Source: Corylus avellana (Eukaryota > Streptophyta > Magnoliopsida > Fagales > Betulaceae). From it: 64,000 nt of DNA. Positions 1 to 10,862 of the stretch are shown here, piece by piece. The stretch lies in assembly GCF_901000735.1 (NCBI RefSeq), contig NC_081551.1, forward strand, positions 10,822,542 through 10,886,541, written 5' to 3'. A model generated the notes under the pieces. It searched no databases and was not told the DNA's origin. It saw only the letters and a list, made by a program, of their open reading frames with translations. The translations under genes and the position numbers were made by a program. Every line of letters begins with the position of its first letter. Position 1 is the stretch's first letter.

Positions 1-848
1 TTTTGTTGTTATGTCATTCTTAAGCATATGGTTGAGCTATGATTCTGGTTTAAGTTTCATTGATAGGCTTAAAGTTATGAACACATGATCATATGATTTA
101 GGAATTTTGAGTCTTGTTACTTACTTTTGGTAACATGAGATGCTTCTTGTTTTAATTTAAATCTATCTTGAGCACACTAGCACATGTTTGTGAGGTATGA
201 ATTTTGACACCAATTATGTTTGTTTTCAATGTCTTGAATTATGTTGGGTGACATATTGGATGAATAACTTTGGCATGCTATATAATAATAATAAAAAAAA
301 TCAATTTTGAATTTTTCGTTGTGTAACCGGACCTCTTGCCTCATTAAGCAGTGTGTGTTCGCATCAAAAAGTGAAATTTTTGGGTTTATCAATAAAATGG
401 CTAGCTTAGTTTCGTAGCATTTTTTATTCGAGTTAGTAAGTCCTTAGGGGTGTCTTTACACCTAGTGCCCTAAGGCCATTTGGTTTGGGAGACATTGGCC
501 TAACACTCGATACATGGGTCAACTAGAAAGCTTAAGGGAGCTAAGCATTGCGAAGCCTACAAGAAAAAAAAAAATGTATGCCTTGGTTGTTTTATCTGAT
601 AGGAAGTCCAATGAATTCTAAGATGTTGATTCATTCATATTGGAATTATTTTGAAGCCTCATGATTATGTGTTAGTTCACTTTGCACTAATTGAAGCTTG
701 TTGTATCTCAATCTGTCATTTGTAAGTGATTTGACTTGTAAATTCCATGGAATTGTAAAGATGAAGTTTATAATTTTAAGCTTGCCAACGAATGATAACC
801 ATTATTTTTTAGATGCTTTATCCTTTTGAATGACATAATGATGACAAT

Positions 849-972
849 GTTTGTGGGTATCATTCCTGGAAAACCCTCACGAGACTTCACTCATCCTCTA
901 GGGAATGCCTAGGGGTTTAAAAGGCTTGTTGCATATGCTAAATGCAATCGTATATCACACGAAAGATGGATT
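849..972 (+). other. Conserved 3' noncoding module (family D copy 1)
   Basis: A block of about 120 bases beginning TTTGTGGGTATCATT and ending near a CGAAAGATGGATTTATC stretch. The same block stands at 13490-13615 (D2), 23024-23150 (B), 30224-30345 (A2) and, reversed, 7866-7986 (A1). A potential hairpin lies at 895-915: arms CCTCTAGG and CCTAGGGG, loop GAATG. In family B the arms differ but still pair. It could be a structured RNA or a very short peptide; see findings. Confidence 0.6.
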
Positions 973-1030
973 TATCTTTTTGTTTTTCAGTTTATTTTCA
1001 GTTTTGTATTACTAAAGGACTAGCAATATG

Positions 1031-1044
1031 TAAGTTTGGGGGTG
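1031..1044 (+). other. Polypurine tract of element D1
   Basis: TAAGTTTGGGGGTG lies immediately upstream of the 3' LTR start TGATAAGCGCC. In LTR retrotransposons this position primes plus-strand DNA synthesis. The same purine run stands before every 3' LTR in this window. Confidence 0.85.
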
Positions 1045-2356
1045 TGATAAGCGCCGAATGTTGCACATTCAAGCACCTGAATTTGCATATGTTAATTCCT
1101 TAGCGTTGTTATTTGTTTGATTTTCTTTTGTTTCTATGTTTCAGGGCTTTAAATGACAAATACAAGAAAAACCATTGATTTGGGGCTTAAAATGAGATTA
1201 CTGTAGCAGGGTACTGCAGCATCACTATAATGGGTTACTGTAGCAATTATTGTAGCTAGTTACTGTAGCTACAGTGTGCTCGAGCACATATGGGTGGCAG
1301 AGACAAAAAGGAGTTTGAAATTGGTAAGGAAATTTTTTTCGGTCTCCCAATCTGACTGTGAGACTAAATTGCAATTTTTCTAGGATTCCTAAGGCTTCTA
1401 GGGTTCTCCTAATCCCTATAAATAGGCCACTAAACATTGTAAACACAGACACCGCTTCCTAGAGCTAGAAATTAGAAATTTGTATTTGGAGCTTAGAAGA
1501 TCATGGGCGGCTAAACCCCTTCGTGGTGTGTTGATGTGACCCTATCCAACCACAATGGTTTGATTGTATTTAATTTCTAGATTTTCAATTTATGCATGTT
1601 GATTGTATAACTATGAGAGTTGCTACCTTTTGATTCTGTTCTTAATTATTAAATGCAATTGTTCTTAAATTCCAAAATCAATATTTGTGAAATTCTTCTC
1701 TTGTCTTAGAAATTATTTTACTTTTGTTGATCTGAAATCATTCTTGTTTTCGGTGATTATGAGGATGATGGTTATACAATGGGTTTAATTGACATATGAT
1801 CAATACGATTTGATAGCCCTTGCCTAGGGAAGACAGATTGTACTACACCCTAGTTTAGTGTAATTTGGGGAGACAATCCGTGCCAACCGAAGATGGGTTA
1901 CACTTATTCATTGATTGTATGTATCCTGTTAAAGAATTTTAAAATTTATACTTAGGAAAGACGGGTCTTACCGCATCATAGTGGCTTGGAGGACAATTCA
2001 TGCCAACCAAAGATACATTATGCTTATTCTTTAATAAGGTAGTTTCTTGTTTATTTATAACATGCATAGAATGAATTTTTGGGATAAAATATGATTAGGG
2101 ATTGTTGTGCAGGTAGAGGTGAAGTCAATACCCTACACTCTCTCTCTCTTATTTTAAATCTCTTTTAGTTTCATGCACTTTAGTTTTCACGAAAAACAAA
2201 TCAAAATCTTTTTAATTAAGTTACTTTTGATCTTTCGAATTTGATAACAAAACCCCGCAGTCCTTGAGGTTCGACACACTCTCTATAGCCCAATCCTACA
2301 AAGATTTGTTCTATTGCGAGTGATTATTTTTATAACTGATATTTTTGGTCACAACA
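1045..2356 (+). mobile_element. 3' LTR of family D element D1
   Basis: 1312 bases, starting TGATAAGCGCCGAATG and ending GGTCACAACA, with TG...CA ends. A TATA box (TATAAATAG) stands at 1417-1425. Upstream of it is a cluster of TACTGTAGC-type repeats (about 1197-1273) and a perfect palindrome TGTGCTCGAGCACA at 1275-1288. The LTR is followed directly by macro-array sequence (CTTAGTTTGATCC), so D1 inserted into an array unit between ATCA and CTTAG. CTTAG is the likely target duplication; its partner is outside the window. The second copy of this LTR is 13687-14504, cut by a gap. Confidence 0.9.
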
Positions 2357-2995
2357 CTTAGTTTGATCCATCCATGTTATCCTTATAATACAAGTTTAAT
2401 TTACTAATAACAGGCTGATGAAAACATATATCATTGTAATCGAGTTCTTTATGATCTATGCAAGTGTTTTTTAAATTTTCCCAAACTTTTCAAGAGACGA
2501 GACTTGTACTGTTCGAGTTATTGCTCACTTATCTTTAGTGTTGAGAATCTACCAAAATCTACTGTTTGCCAGTAAGAATCTATTCATCATGAAATTTATA
2601 TTTATTTTTCGTTGTTTTTCTTTTGTCCCACATCAATTTGGTATCACGGACATCACAACTGTTTTCTACAACAATTGCGAGATCCACCTCTCCGCCCACA
2701 TAACAACCCGCCCGTAACAAAGATAGATGGCAATTCATGGGGGAAACTTATCAATGAGTGTTAGGGAATTGGACAAAAATTCCCTACAAACATGTTTGTA
2801 GAAAGCTCCTACAAATCAACCTCTAAAAGCGATATGTGTACTTTAAGCAATTAAAAAAGCATGTGAGAAGCACATGCTATTAAAAAAAAAAATTTGAACT
2901 TCTCACATGCTAAGAAATACATGTCATTTTTAGAGACTTGTTTGTAAGAAATTTAAGTGCAAAGCAATTTCATGGACATAATCATACCAAAAAGG
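2357..2995. repeat. Macro-array: remainder of a long-type unit
   Basis: This resumes the unit interrupted by D1. It is the same sequence as 36127-36800 and later copies: CTTAGTTTGATCC anchor, the region that encodes the recurrent 66-codon ORF elsewhere (broken here), and the foldback hairpin at 2778-2954. No gene is recognisable. It shows that long-type units lie on both sides of the short-type block that follows. Confidence 0.85.
2778..2954. repeat. Foldback MITE-like hairpin in array unit
   Basis: The ends are inverted: AAATTCCCTACAAAC on the left and GTTTGTAAGAAATTT on the right. Inner arms GCATGTGAGAAGC and CTTCTCACATGC continue the pairing, so about 177 bases can fold into one imperfect hairpin. 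The same structure occurs in nearly every long unit of the array, so it travels as part of the unit rather than as independent insertions. No clear target duplication was seen. Confidence 0.6.
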
Positions 2996-3396
2996 TGATG
3001 AACAAGTCTTTTTGTCCTTCCGAACAAATTAAAGGGAAAGAAGACGCGGTTGAATTAATCATAGGGTCGACAGGATTCAAAACTAAAGCCTAGGGGGGAA
3101 GGGTGAACCCTTTGGGGGATGCCTCAAATGTCGCTGCTAATGCCTCAAAAAGACCTTCCCCCAAACCCCAAAAGGGTTCCCCCAAAAACCAAAAAGATTC
3201 CCCCTAATCCTAAATTAGGGTTTAAAAATGTAGGTTTTGTGGAGGTTACTGTTTATATAAAATATAAGTGCTAAGATAAGGTACTAATCGAGAGAAGATT
3301 GTATGGTAGCCTGGAATGAATTTTTTTGAGTTTTTGTAAGTTGATATTAATCTATATATTGTATAAGGATGTGATAGAATATTAAAAAATGCTTTG

Positions 3397-3444
3397 TAGC
3401 CTACTGGTTTGGGCGGTTGATTTTGGGCGTAGGGGTTCGAGTCT
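3397..3444 (+). repeat. tRNA-like (SINE-head) module, type 2
   Basis: Box A-like TAGCCTACTGG at 3397-3407 and box B-like GGTTCGAGTCT at 3434-3444 (consensus GGTTCGANTCC) are spaced as in tRNA-derived RNA polymerase III promoters. The 3' flank is T-rich (GGTTTTTTGGGTTTTG). No full cloverleaf is evident, so it is called tRNA-like, not tRNA. Close copies stand near 4204, 5105 and 6000 and in each long unit. Confidence 0.55.
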
Positions 3445-3525
3445 TGAAATGTGGTTTTTTGGGTTTTGTAAGTTAGGCTTATTATATATATTTTATTTAT
3501 TTGTAATTGGACATCACAAAAAGTT

Positions 3526-3582
3526 TAGTGGTTTAGTGGTTAAGGGGTTAGATTTTGGGGGTGAGGGGAGAGGTTCGAGTGC
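3526..3582 (+). repeat. tRNA-like (SINE-head) module, type 3
   Basis: A second module about 130 bases downstream of the first: box A-like TAGTGGTTTAGTGGTTAAGG (3526-3545) and box B-like GGTTCGAGTGC (3572-3582). It is followed by TAGGGTAGGTTTTCTTGGGTG. It recurs in each unit, which makes neighbouring modules look like a tandem tRNA-derived SINE cluster. Promoter activity is inferred only from the box matches. Confidence 0.55.
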
Positions 3583-6451
3583 TAGGGTAGGTTTTCTTGG
3601 GTGTTCTTAATGTCTTTTTTGTTATATATGTTCGGTAAATGTAATAATATATATAAATAAAAAAAGCTTTGTAGCTTAGTGGCTAAAGCGTTAACCATTA
3701 CATTAACCACTAACCATTAGCTGCAATTATTGTTTCTGCTATTTAGTGGACACAAGTGAAAAATTAAAAAAGATAATTAGCTAAGACGCTGCTATTTAGT
3801 GGAGAAGAGTGGTGACTCTGGGTTTAGGGGTTGACGGCATGCCCCAGGGGTTGCCACTTTTTGTCCTCCAGAACAAATTAAAGGGAAAGAAGAAGCGGTT
3901 GAATTAATCTTAGGGTAGACGGGATTCAAAACTAAAGCCTAGGGGGGAAGGGTGAACCCTTTGGGGAATGCCGCAAATGTCGCTGCTAATGCCTCAAAAA
4001 GTCCTTCCCCCAAACCCCAAATTAGGGTTTAAAAATGTAGGTTTTGTGGAGGTTACTATTCATATAAAATATATGTGCTAAGATAAGGTACTAATCGAGA
4101 GAAGCTTGTACGGTAGCCTGGAATAGATTTTTTTGAGTTTTTGTAAGTTGATTTTAATATATATATTGTATAGGGATGTGATAAAATATCGAAAAATGCA
4201 TTGTAGCCTACTGGTTTGGGCAGTTGATTTCGGGGGTAGGGGTTCAAGTCTTGAAATGTGGTTTTTTGGGTTTTGTAAGTTAGGCTTATTGTATATATTT
4301 TATTTATTTGTAATTGGACATCACAAAAAGTTTAGTGGTTTAGTGGTTAAGGTGTTAGAATTTGGGGATGAGAGGAGAGGTTTGAGTGCTAGGGTAGGTT
4401 TTCTTGGGTGTTCATAGTGTCGTTTTTTTTATATATGTTTTGTAAATGTAATAATATATATTAATAAAAAAAGCTTTGTACCTTAGTGGCTAAAGCATTA
4501 ACCATTGCACCCCCTGAAGGGCCCCGTCGGACTCAGGGGTCGCCACTATTGACATTGGAAAAATTCAAAAGATCATTAGCTGCGATTATTGTTTCCGCTA
4601 TTTAGTGGACACAAGTGAAAAATTAAAAAACTTCATTAGCTAAGACGCTGCTATTTAGTGGAGAAGAGCGGTGACTCTGGGTTTAGTGGTCGACGACATC
4701 CCCCAGGGATCGCCGCTTTTTGTTCTCCCGAAAAAATTAAAGGGAAAGAAGAAGCGGTTGAATTAATCTTAGGGTCGACGGGATTCAAAACTAAAGCCTA
4801 GGGGGGAAGGGTGAACCCTTTGGGGGATGCCTCAAATGTCGCTGCTAATGGCTCAAAAAGACCTTCCCCCAAACCCCAAAAGGGTTCCCCTAAAAACCAA
4901 AAAGATTCCCCCAAACCCTAAATTAGGGTTTAAAAATGTAGGTTTTGTGGAGGTTACTATTCATATAAAATATATGTGATAAGATAAGGTACTAATCAAG
5001 AGAAGATTGTATGGTAGCCTGGAATGGATTTTTTTGAGTTTTTGTAAGTTGATTTTAATATATATATTGTATAGGGATGTGATAGAATATCAAAAAATGC
5101 ATTGTAGCCTACTGGTTTGGGCGGTTGATTTTGGGGGTAGGGGTTTGAGTCTTGAAATGTGGTTTTTTGGGTTTTGTAAATTAGGCTTATTATATATATT
5201 TTATTCATTTGTAATTGGACATCACGAAAAGTTTAGTGGTTTAGTGGTTAAGGTTTTTGATTTTGGGGGTGAGAGGAGAGGTTCGAGTGCTAGGGTAGGT
5301 TTTCTTGGGTGTTCTTAATGTCGTTCTTTTTATATATGTTTTCTAAATGTAATAATATATATAAATAAAAAAAGATTTGTAGCTTAGTGGCTAAAGCATT
5401 AACCATTGCACCCCCTGAAGGGCCCCATTGGACTCAGGGGTCGCCGCTATTGACATTGTAAAAATTGAAAAGATCTGCGATTATTGTTTCCGCTATTTAG
5501 TGGACACAAGTAAAAAATTAAAAAACATCATTAGCTAGGACGCTGCTATTTAGTGGAGAAGAGCGGTGACTCTAGGTTTAGGGGTCGACAGCATCCCCCA
5601 TGGGTCGCCGCTTTTTGTCCTCTCGAACAAATTAAAGGGAAAGAAGAAGCGGTTGAATTCATCTTAGGGTCGACCGGATTCAAAACTAAAGCTTAGGGGG
5701 GAAGGGTGAACCCTTTGGGGGATGCCTCAAATGTCACTGCTAATGCCTCAAAAAGGCCTTCCCCCAAACCCCAAAAGGGTTCCCCCAAAAACCAAAAAGA
5801 TTCCCCCAAACCCTAAATTAGGGTTTAAAAATGTGGGTTTTGTGGAGGTTACTGTTGATATAAAATATAAGTGCTAAGATAAGGTACTAATCGAGAGAAG
5901 ATTGTATGGTAGCCTAGAATGGATTTTTTTGAGTTTTTGTTAGTTGATTTTAATATATATATTGTATAGGGATGTGATAGAATATCAAAAAATGCTTTGT
6001 AGCCTACTGGTTTGGGCGGTTGATTTTGGGGGTAGGGGTTCGAGTCTTGAAATGTGGTTTTTTGGGTTTTGTAAGTTAGGCTTATTATATATATTTCATT
6101 TATTCATAATTGGACATCACAAAAAGTTTATTGGTTTAGTGGTTAAGGTGTTAGATTTTAGGGGTGAGACGAGAGGTTCGAGTGCTAAGGTAGGCTTTCT
6201 TGGGTGTTCTTAATGTTGTTTTTTTTTATATATGTTTTGTAAATGTAATAATATATATAAATAAAAAAAACATTGTAGCTTAGTTGCTAAAGCATTAACC
6301 ATTGCATCCCCTGAAGGGCCCCATCGGACTCAGGGGTCGCCGCTATTGACATTGGAAAAATTAAAAAGATCATTAGCTTTTAGTGGACACAAGTGAAAAA
6401 TTAAAAAAGATCATTAGCTAAGACGCTGCTCTTTAGTGGAGAAGAGCGGTG

Positions 6452-7787
6452 TGTTGTGCAAATTTATTTAACTCGCAAGTGCACGAATCAATTGTAGTTT
6501 AATGGATTGCAAGTGCGAGGTCGATCCCACAGAGAATTGTATTTTTGAAAGAGCAATTTATATCTAAACTAATTAAATCCTAATCTAGTTCCAAAAGGGT
6601 TTTGATTTTTGAGTTTTGAAAATTAAAGGATAAACATAAACTAAATAAAATAAGTAAATCTAAGGATAAAGGTACTAAGGTTTGGGAATTCACACTCACC
6701 AAATCATAACAACATACTTTATGTTCATCAATATTAATCCGAAGTTCTCACAAATTAAATCATAGATATGTTTTACTATGCTTCAAAGAATTAATCAAAA
6801 CCATCCCATGTATCCATTCATTGACCAAATCACAAAAGGAATCCAAATTAAATTGAAACACCAGATGTATCCGTAGAACAAATCACAAGGGATATCCAAT
6901 TTTTATGAGTTAAAAGCCAAGCAATCAATCATATGAAATTATCTCAAATCATCACATGTATCCTTGAATCACAAGAGATATCCAAGAATCACTCCATACA
7001 ATTGATTAGAAGTAAAACAATTGAAATATAAAACCCAATAAAATCAGAATAATAAAAACTTACATAAAAGTATTGATGTTCTTCATCGGTGAGGCTTCAT
7101 CCCCAACCTTAGTTGGGAATTTAGCTCCACATAAAAATAAAATCTAAACCTAAACCTAAACCTAAAGAAAAACTAAACAAAAGAATTTTGCTCTCTGGGA
7201 TTGTGTATCTTTTCTTGAATGCAAAGAAGTCTATTTATAGGCTTAGGAAAGTCCTAGCAGCCCAAGTAAACCTAGATAATTCGGAGGTCTGTCTCCCAGT
7301 CAAAATAGAAGTCAGAAATCGGAATAGGATTCGTCGATTTGTGTCCTTTAATTACGAGGTGATTTTGACATAGTAACTGTACGAATTACGAACATCCTAT
7401 TTCACAATAAATTGTAGTATTTTGAGCTAGCTTTCCAATGCCGTTTGAATCACTTCAATCCGATATTTGAGCGGAGCGTTATGGTCAAAATACTAAGACG
7501 TGTGCAGAATTTGAATTTGAATCCGATCCGAAATCTTATCCAATCTGAACTTTAATCTGATTTAACTTTTCCTTAGATTTGGTTAGACTTAACCACACAA
7601 TCTAGGTCTTCTCAAAGTATGCTTTCTTCCAAACTTCGCATTTTCCCTTTAAAGCTGCAGTTTTTCTTCAAAGACCTACAAAATACTAAAAACAGAAAAC
7701 TAACACAAAATATTAAATAACGACACAACTAAAGGATTAACTAATGTAAATAAAGGGGTCCAAATATGCAATATTTGGCACTTATCA
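6452..7787 (-). mobile_element. 3' LTR of element A1
   Basis: On the minus strand it starts TGATAAGTGCCAAATATTGC and ends TTTGCACAACA. It carries the TATAAATAG box (about 7212-7220) and the R/U5-like hairpin CCCAAC/GTTGGG near 7110-7130. Its PPT lies at 7788-7802 in reverse (AACACCCCCAAACTT). It is nearly identical to 14822-16157 and to the solo LTR 19011-20348, so these copies are young relative to the third LTR at 10863-12233. Confidence 0.92.
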
Positions 7788-7865
7788 AACACCCCCAAAC
7801 TTTCATTTTGCTAGTCCCTTAGCAAAACAAAACAAAAAATAATATGAAAGCAAGAAACATAAATC

Positions 7866-7986
7866 CTCTTTCGTGGGAGAGACGATTGCATTTAGCATAT
7901 GCAACAAGCCTTTTAAACCCCTAGGCATCCCTAGTGGACGAGTGAAGTCTCGTGAGGGCTTAACAGGAATGATACCCACAAACATT
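7866..7986 (-). other. Conserved 3' noncoding module (family A, copy A1)
   Basis: This is the minus-strand copy of the module shared by families A, B and D: TTTGTGGGTATCATTCCTG, CCCTCACGAGACTTCACTCG, TTTAAAAGGCTTGTTGCATA. A 60-codon ORF (7985 down to 7803) begins here. An equivalent 65-codon ORF is in A2, but in B and D the frame closes after about 21 codons, so coding is doubtful. Confidence 0.55.
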
Positions 7987-8959
7987 GTGCACTATGTTGT
8001 TAACAAGAAAGAAGTTTCACATAAACCCTGGTTCTTATTCATGAGCAAACTTAAAAAGACAAACACCATCATAATAGTCAAAAGGAAATCCAAAATCAAA
8101 TTACTCATAAATGGACAATTGAGACCTCATATGTTCTGAAATGTGTAAAGTGTAATTAGTACATAATCATGAAGCTTTCAGTTTAAACTCAAGATAAGTT
8201 CCATAAAATTTGAAAGAATCCCTGACAAATGAAACAACCAAGGCAAGATATGCATTTTTTTCACTTTTTTTTTTTTTCTTTTCTTTTTTTAAACAGGCTC
8301 TGCAATGTCTAACTCCCTTAAGCTTTCTAATTGACTCATGTAACAAGTGTTAGGCCAATGACTCCTAAGCCAGGTAGCTTTAGGGCACTAGATGTAGAAC
8401 ATCCCTAAGGGCTTATTAACTTAAGTCAAAAAGGCTACGAAGCCAGACTAGCCATATCATAAATCAACACTGAACTTCACACCTTTTGACGCGAACACTC
8501 AATGCTTAATGAGGCAAGAGATCCGGTTACTCAGCGAAAAACTCAGCATGATCTTTATTTTCTTTTTCCTTCTCTTTTTTATTTATTTATTTATTTTATA
8601 TATATCTTGCAAGCCAATGGTTATTCATCAAATAGGTCATCCAACAAATCTCAAAGAGAACAAGCTTAAGCTCAAACATCATACCTCACAGAAAACATGC
8701 TAATGTGCTCATAAAAATTTATTTCAAAACAAGTGAAATCTCTTTTACCCAAAAATAAGTCAAAGGACTCAAACTTCTAATGACATAATGATGATGTTCA
8801 ACCCTTTAAGCGAGCTAATGAAATGTAAATCACAGTTACAGTTTAACTCAAACTTGACAACAACATAGCACAATTTTATTTTTTTTTCAAATTTTTTCAC
8901 ACAAAATGACAAATAAAAATAAACAAATAAGAACAAAAATAAATAGACAAAGTGTTTTT

Positions 8960-9000
8960 CCATACCCCCAAACTTGAATTACACATTGCCCTCAATGTGT
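8960..9000 (-). other. Stem-loop plus internal PPT-like tract (A1)
   Basis: On the minus strand a perfect 8-bp stem (ACACATTG/CAATGTGT, loop AGGG) is followed by AAGTTTGGGGGTATGG. The same pair of features stands in A2 (29212-29252), B (22239-22277) and D2 (12571-12612). A third purine run, in reverse GGCGTCCCCCAAACTT, lies near 9057-9072. See findings. Confidence 0.65.
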
Positions 9001-9150
9001 AGTATAGAAATACATTACCGGAAGTAAAGAAATCTCAAGGTATGAAAAAGGCTAGGGCGTCCCCCAAACTTAAACACCAAGACACCTGTCAACAAAAACT
9101 AAGAGCAATATTTTTTTTATAGAAACAAAACATCAAAAGATCAATTGCTG

Positions 9151-10429
9151 TTAGAAACAAAACAAATAAATAGAAATGCAATATAATGAAAAAGGAAAGA
9201 AAAAATTTGTGGAGTGAAGTGCAGAAAATAAACTGGAGGAGAAAACTTTACAGCGCTTCCCCCTATCATGTGGATGTCCAACCAATCCTTTCCACCCTTT
9301 CTTCTTCAAAACTTCATAGCCCTCTGGAAGGATGTTTCGCCATCTTATGTAGACTTGCTTGCTTTGACGGATCTTCTTAGGAAAGTGGTTCCTAGATTTG
9401 TGTGCTTGTGTGCACAACTCCTTGAATATCTTGACATAAGATGGCTCCTGATGTGCCTCAAGAGGGACAGTGATGTAGGCAGGAGCTTCAGTACTCACTT
9501 CTATGTCATTGGGTAGATCAGGATTTGTTGGTGGCTCACTGTTCTCATGGTGCTCAACTTGCTCAGGGTGCTCAACTTGCTCCTCTTTCTCTTTCTCCTC
9601 TTTGTTATCCACAATTTTCTCACTCTCAAGTGTGACGGTGACTTGGGCATGCTCATGATAAGAATTTTCAGAATCATCCTCATCAATCATGTAGTGCCTT
9701 TCAGCCATTAGTTGACTTTGAAACTCTTCCTCCTCTATTCTGTTGAAGTCAGCAACTAGATGACCGATCTGTCCTTCTATCTTAGTCATGGCCTGCTTAA
9801 GTTTTGTATGTCTCTGCCATTAGCCATGTTGGAATTCCTTATCTCCTATACAGTTTGATTGGTAAAACCTTTTAGCTCTTGTATAGCTTGGGAGTTGGAA
9901 TTCTTGAGCTCTTGTATAGCTTGGGAGTTGGACTGGTCGACTTTTTGTATTAATGTTTTCATCATGTCTTCCAGTGATGATTGTGGTGAAAGCTGTGGCA
10001 CTTGAGTGATAGATTGATAAATAGGAGGTTGAGCTTGATGATCGAACTGCGGATATTCTGAATGGTGCAATTCATTAAATTGGTGAGCATAATTTCCTGT
10101 AGCCTGAGCTGATCCTAAGAAATCAGTTGGTTGTTCCAATCCGGGTTATAACAATTGAAATTTGAATCAAACCCCGGGCTGGAGAAACTGGTGCTCATTT
10201 GTTCATATGAAAAGTTAGATCTAGCTGCTCTGATTTGGTCTAATTTGTCCCATAAGTCATCGAGCTCAGCTCGCAGATCTGGACAATTGTTCTCCTCATG
10301 ATAAGGATTGAAACAAAAGAAACATGGTTTATGTGGATAAAAATTTTGAGGGTAGTTGGTAGGAGCTAGTGTCCTACAACTAGGAGATGCTTTAAAATCA
10401 TTAGAATGAAAATTCATGCTTCCCCTCAC
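9151..10429 (-). pseudogene. Broken gag-like ORF of element A1 (CCHC knuckle and coiled coil)
   Basis: Reading down from 10429, the first segment (10429-10115) has a CCHC zinc knuckle: C36, C39, H44 and C49, spacing C-x2-C-x4-H-x4-C. It is followed by a DDLWDKLDQI helix. The second segment (10139-9846) contains repeated QAIQELK heptads, consistent with a coiled coil. The third segment (9789-9151) is Glu-rich with a basic end (VYIRWRNILPEGYEV). Comparison with A2 shows a 1-base deletion near 10123, a nonsense codon near 9847 and a 1-base deletion near 9800. It looks like a nucleocapsid/gag-type protein of a non-autonomous Ty3/Gypsy-like element. No protease or polymerase follows. The family match is from memory. 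Confidence 0.65.
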
Positions 10430-10838
10430 TTTTTAGCATGCAGATATCCCACATAAAACATTAACCATTTTTTTAAATTTTTTTTTTTTTTTTAAATAAA
10501 ATAAACTAAAAGAACAACTAACAAAAAAATGAAAACTAAAATTTAAAAACTCCCAAAAAGGACCAAAAATAAATTTTTGGCAAAGATCTACAGAACTACT
10601 GCCTTTGCTGTGAGTGCGCTCAATCGCGCTGATTGGGAGTATGGAAAAGTGCTGTGGCAGAACTATAAAACAAGCCAAAAAAACAAAACAACAAAAAAAA
10701 ATCTTTTATCTTTTATTTTTTTATTTTATTAGTAACACGAATAAAACAAAACAAATTACAGAAAAATAAAATCCTAATTATAACTAGTAGAAGAATAAAA
10801 CTAATTTAGAAATAACTTGGTTTCAAAAAATAAACAAT
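10430..10838 (-). other. Element A1 leader between PBS and gag-like ORF
   Basis: AT-rich 5' leader of the minus-strand element with homopolymer runs and no ORF shared with A2. It contains one copy of the motif AGCGCGATTGAGCGCACTC (10611-10629 in reverse), related to the motif clusters of family B. The matching A2 leader is 27383-27815. Confidence 0.6.
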
Positions 10839-10856
10839 TCCCCGACAACGGCGCCA
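10839..10856 (-). other. Primer binding site of element A1 (tRNA-Asp type)
   Basis: In reverse complement this reads TGGCGCCGTTGTCGGGGA, 6 bases inside the LTR end. It matches the 3' end of plant tRNA-Asp (...CCCCGGCAACGGCGCCA) with one mismatch. tRNA-Asp priming is typical of Athila-like Ty3/Gypsy elements. Confidence 0.85.
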
Positions 10857-10862
10857 AAAACT

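Larger units (their letters stand above)
1..1044 (+). mobile_element. Family D LTR element D1, 3' internal noncoding region
   Basis: This is the 3' end of an LTR retrotransposon internal region that enters from the left. It matches 12640-13686 (D2) almost base for base and ends in a polypurine tract (1031-1044, TAAGTTTGGGGGTG) directly before an LTR start. No long ORF is present. It carries the short conserved module at about 849-970 (begins TTTGTGGGTATC) that is shared with families A and B. The element body and 5' LTR lie outside the window. Confidence 0.85.
2996..6451. repeat. Macro-array: four short-type tandem units of about 0.85-0.9 kb
   Basis: The block beginning TTTTTGTCC...GAACAAATTAAAGG recurs near 3009, 3858, 4717 and 5611. 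Each unit has a TTAGGGTTT-containing segment, then tRNA-like modules (for example box A-like TAGCCTACTGG with box B-like GGTTCGAGTCT), an AT-rich spacer, and a GGGGTCGCCGCTATTG tail. Compared with the long units at 32-60 kb they lack the 66-codon ORF region, the foldback hairpin and the long compound microsatellite. Short ORFs here (for example 5007-5318) are repeat-derived and not credible genes. The array is broken at 6451/6452 by element A1 and resumes at 16158. Confidence 0.85.

Noticed and set aside
5007..5318. 103-codon ORF and its homologues in the array
   Set aside because: Its coding sequence is made of the tRNA-like modules and their T-rich spacers. Frames differ and break between units, and there are no protein features.
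7803..7985. 60-codon ORF as a conserved gene of family A
   Set aside because: Homologous in A2, but closed early in B and D, and it overlaps a possible RNA hairpin. Kept only as an alternative in a finding.
9186..9516. Plus-strand ORFs over element A1
   Set aside because: Antisense to the gag-like ORF.
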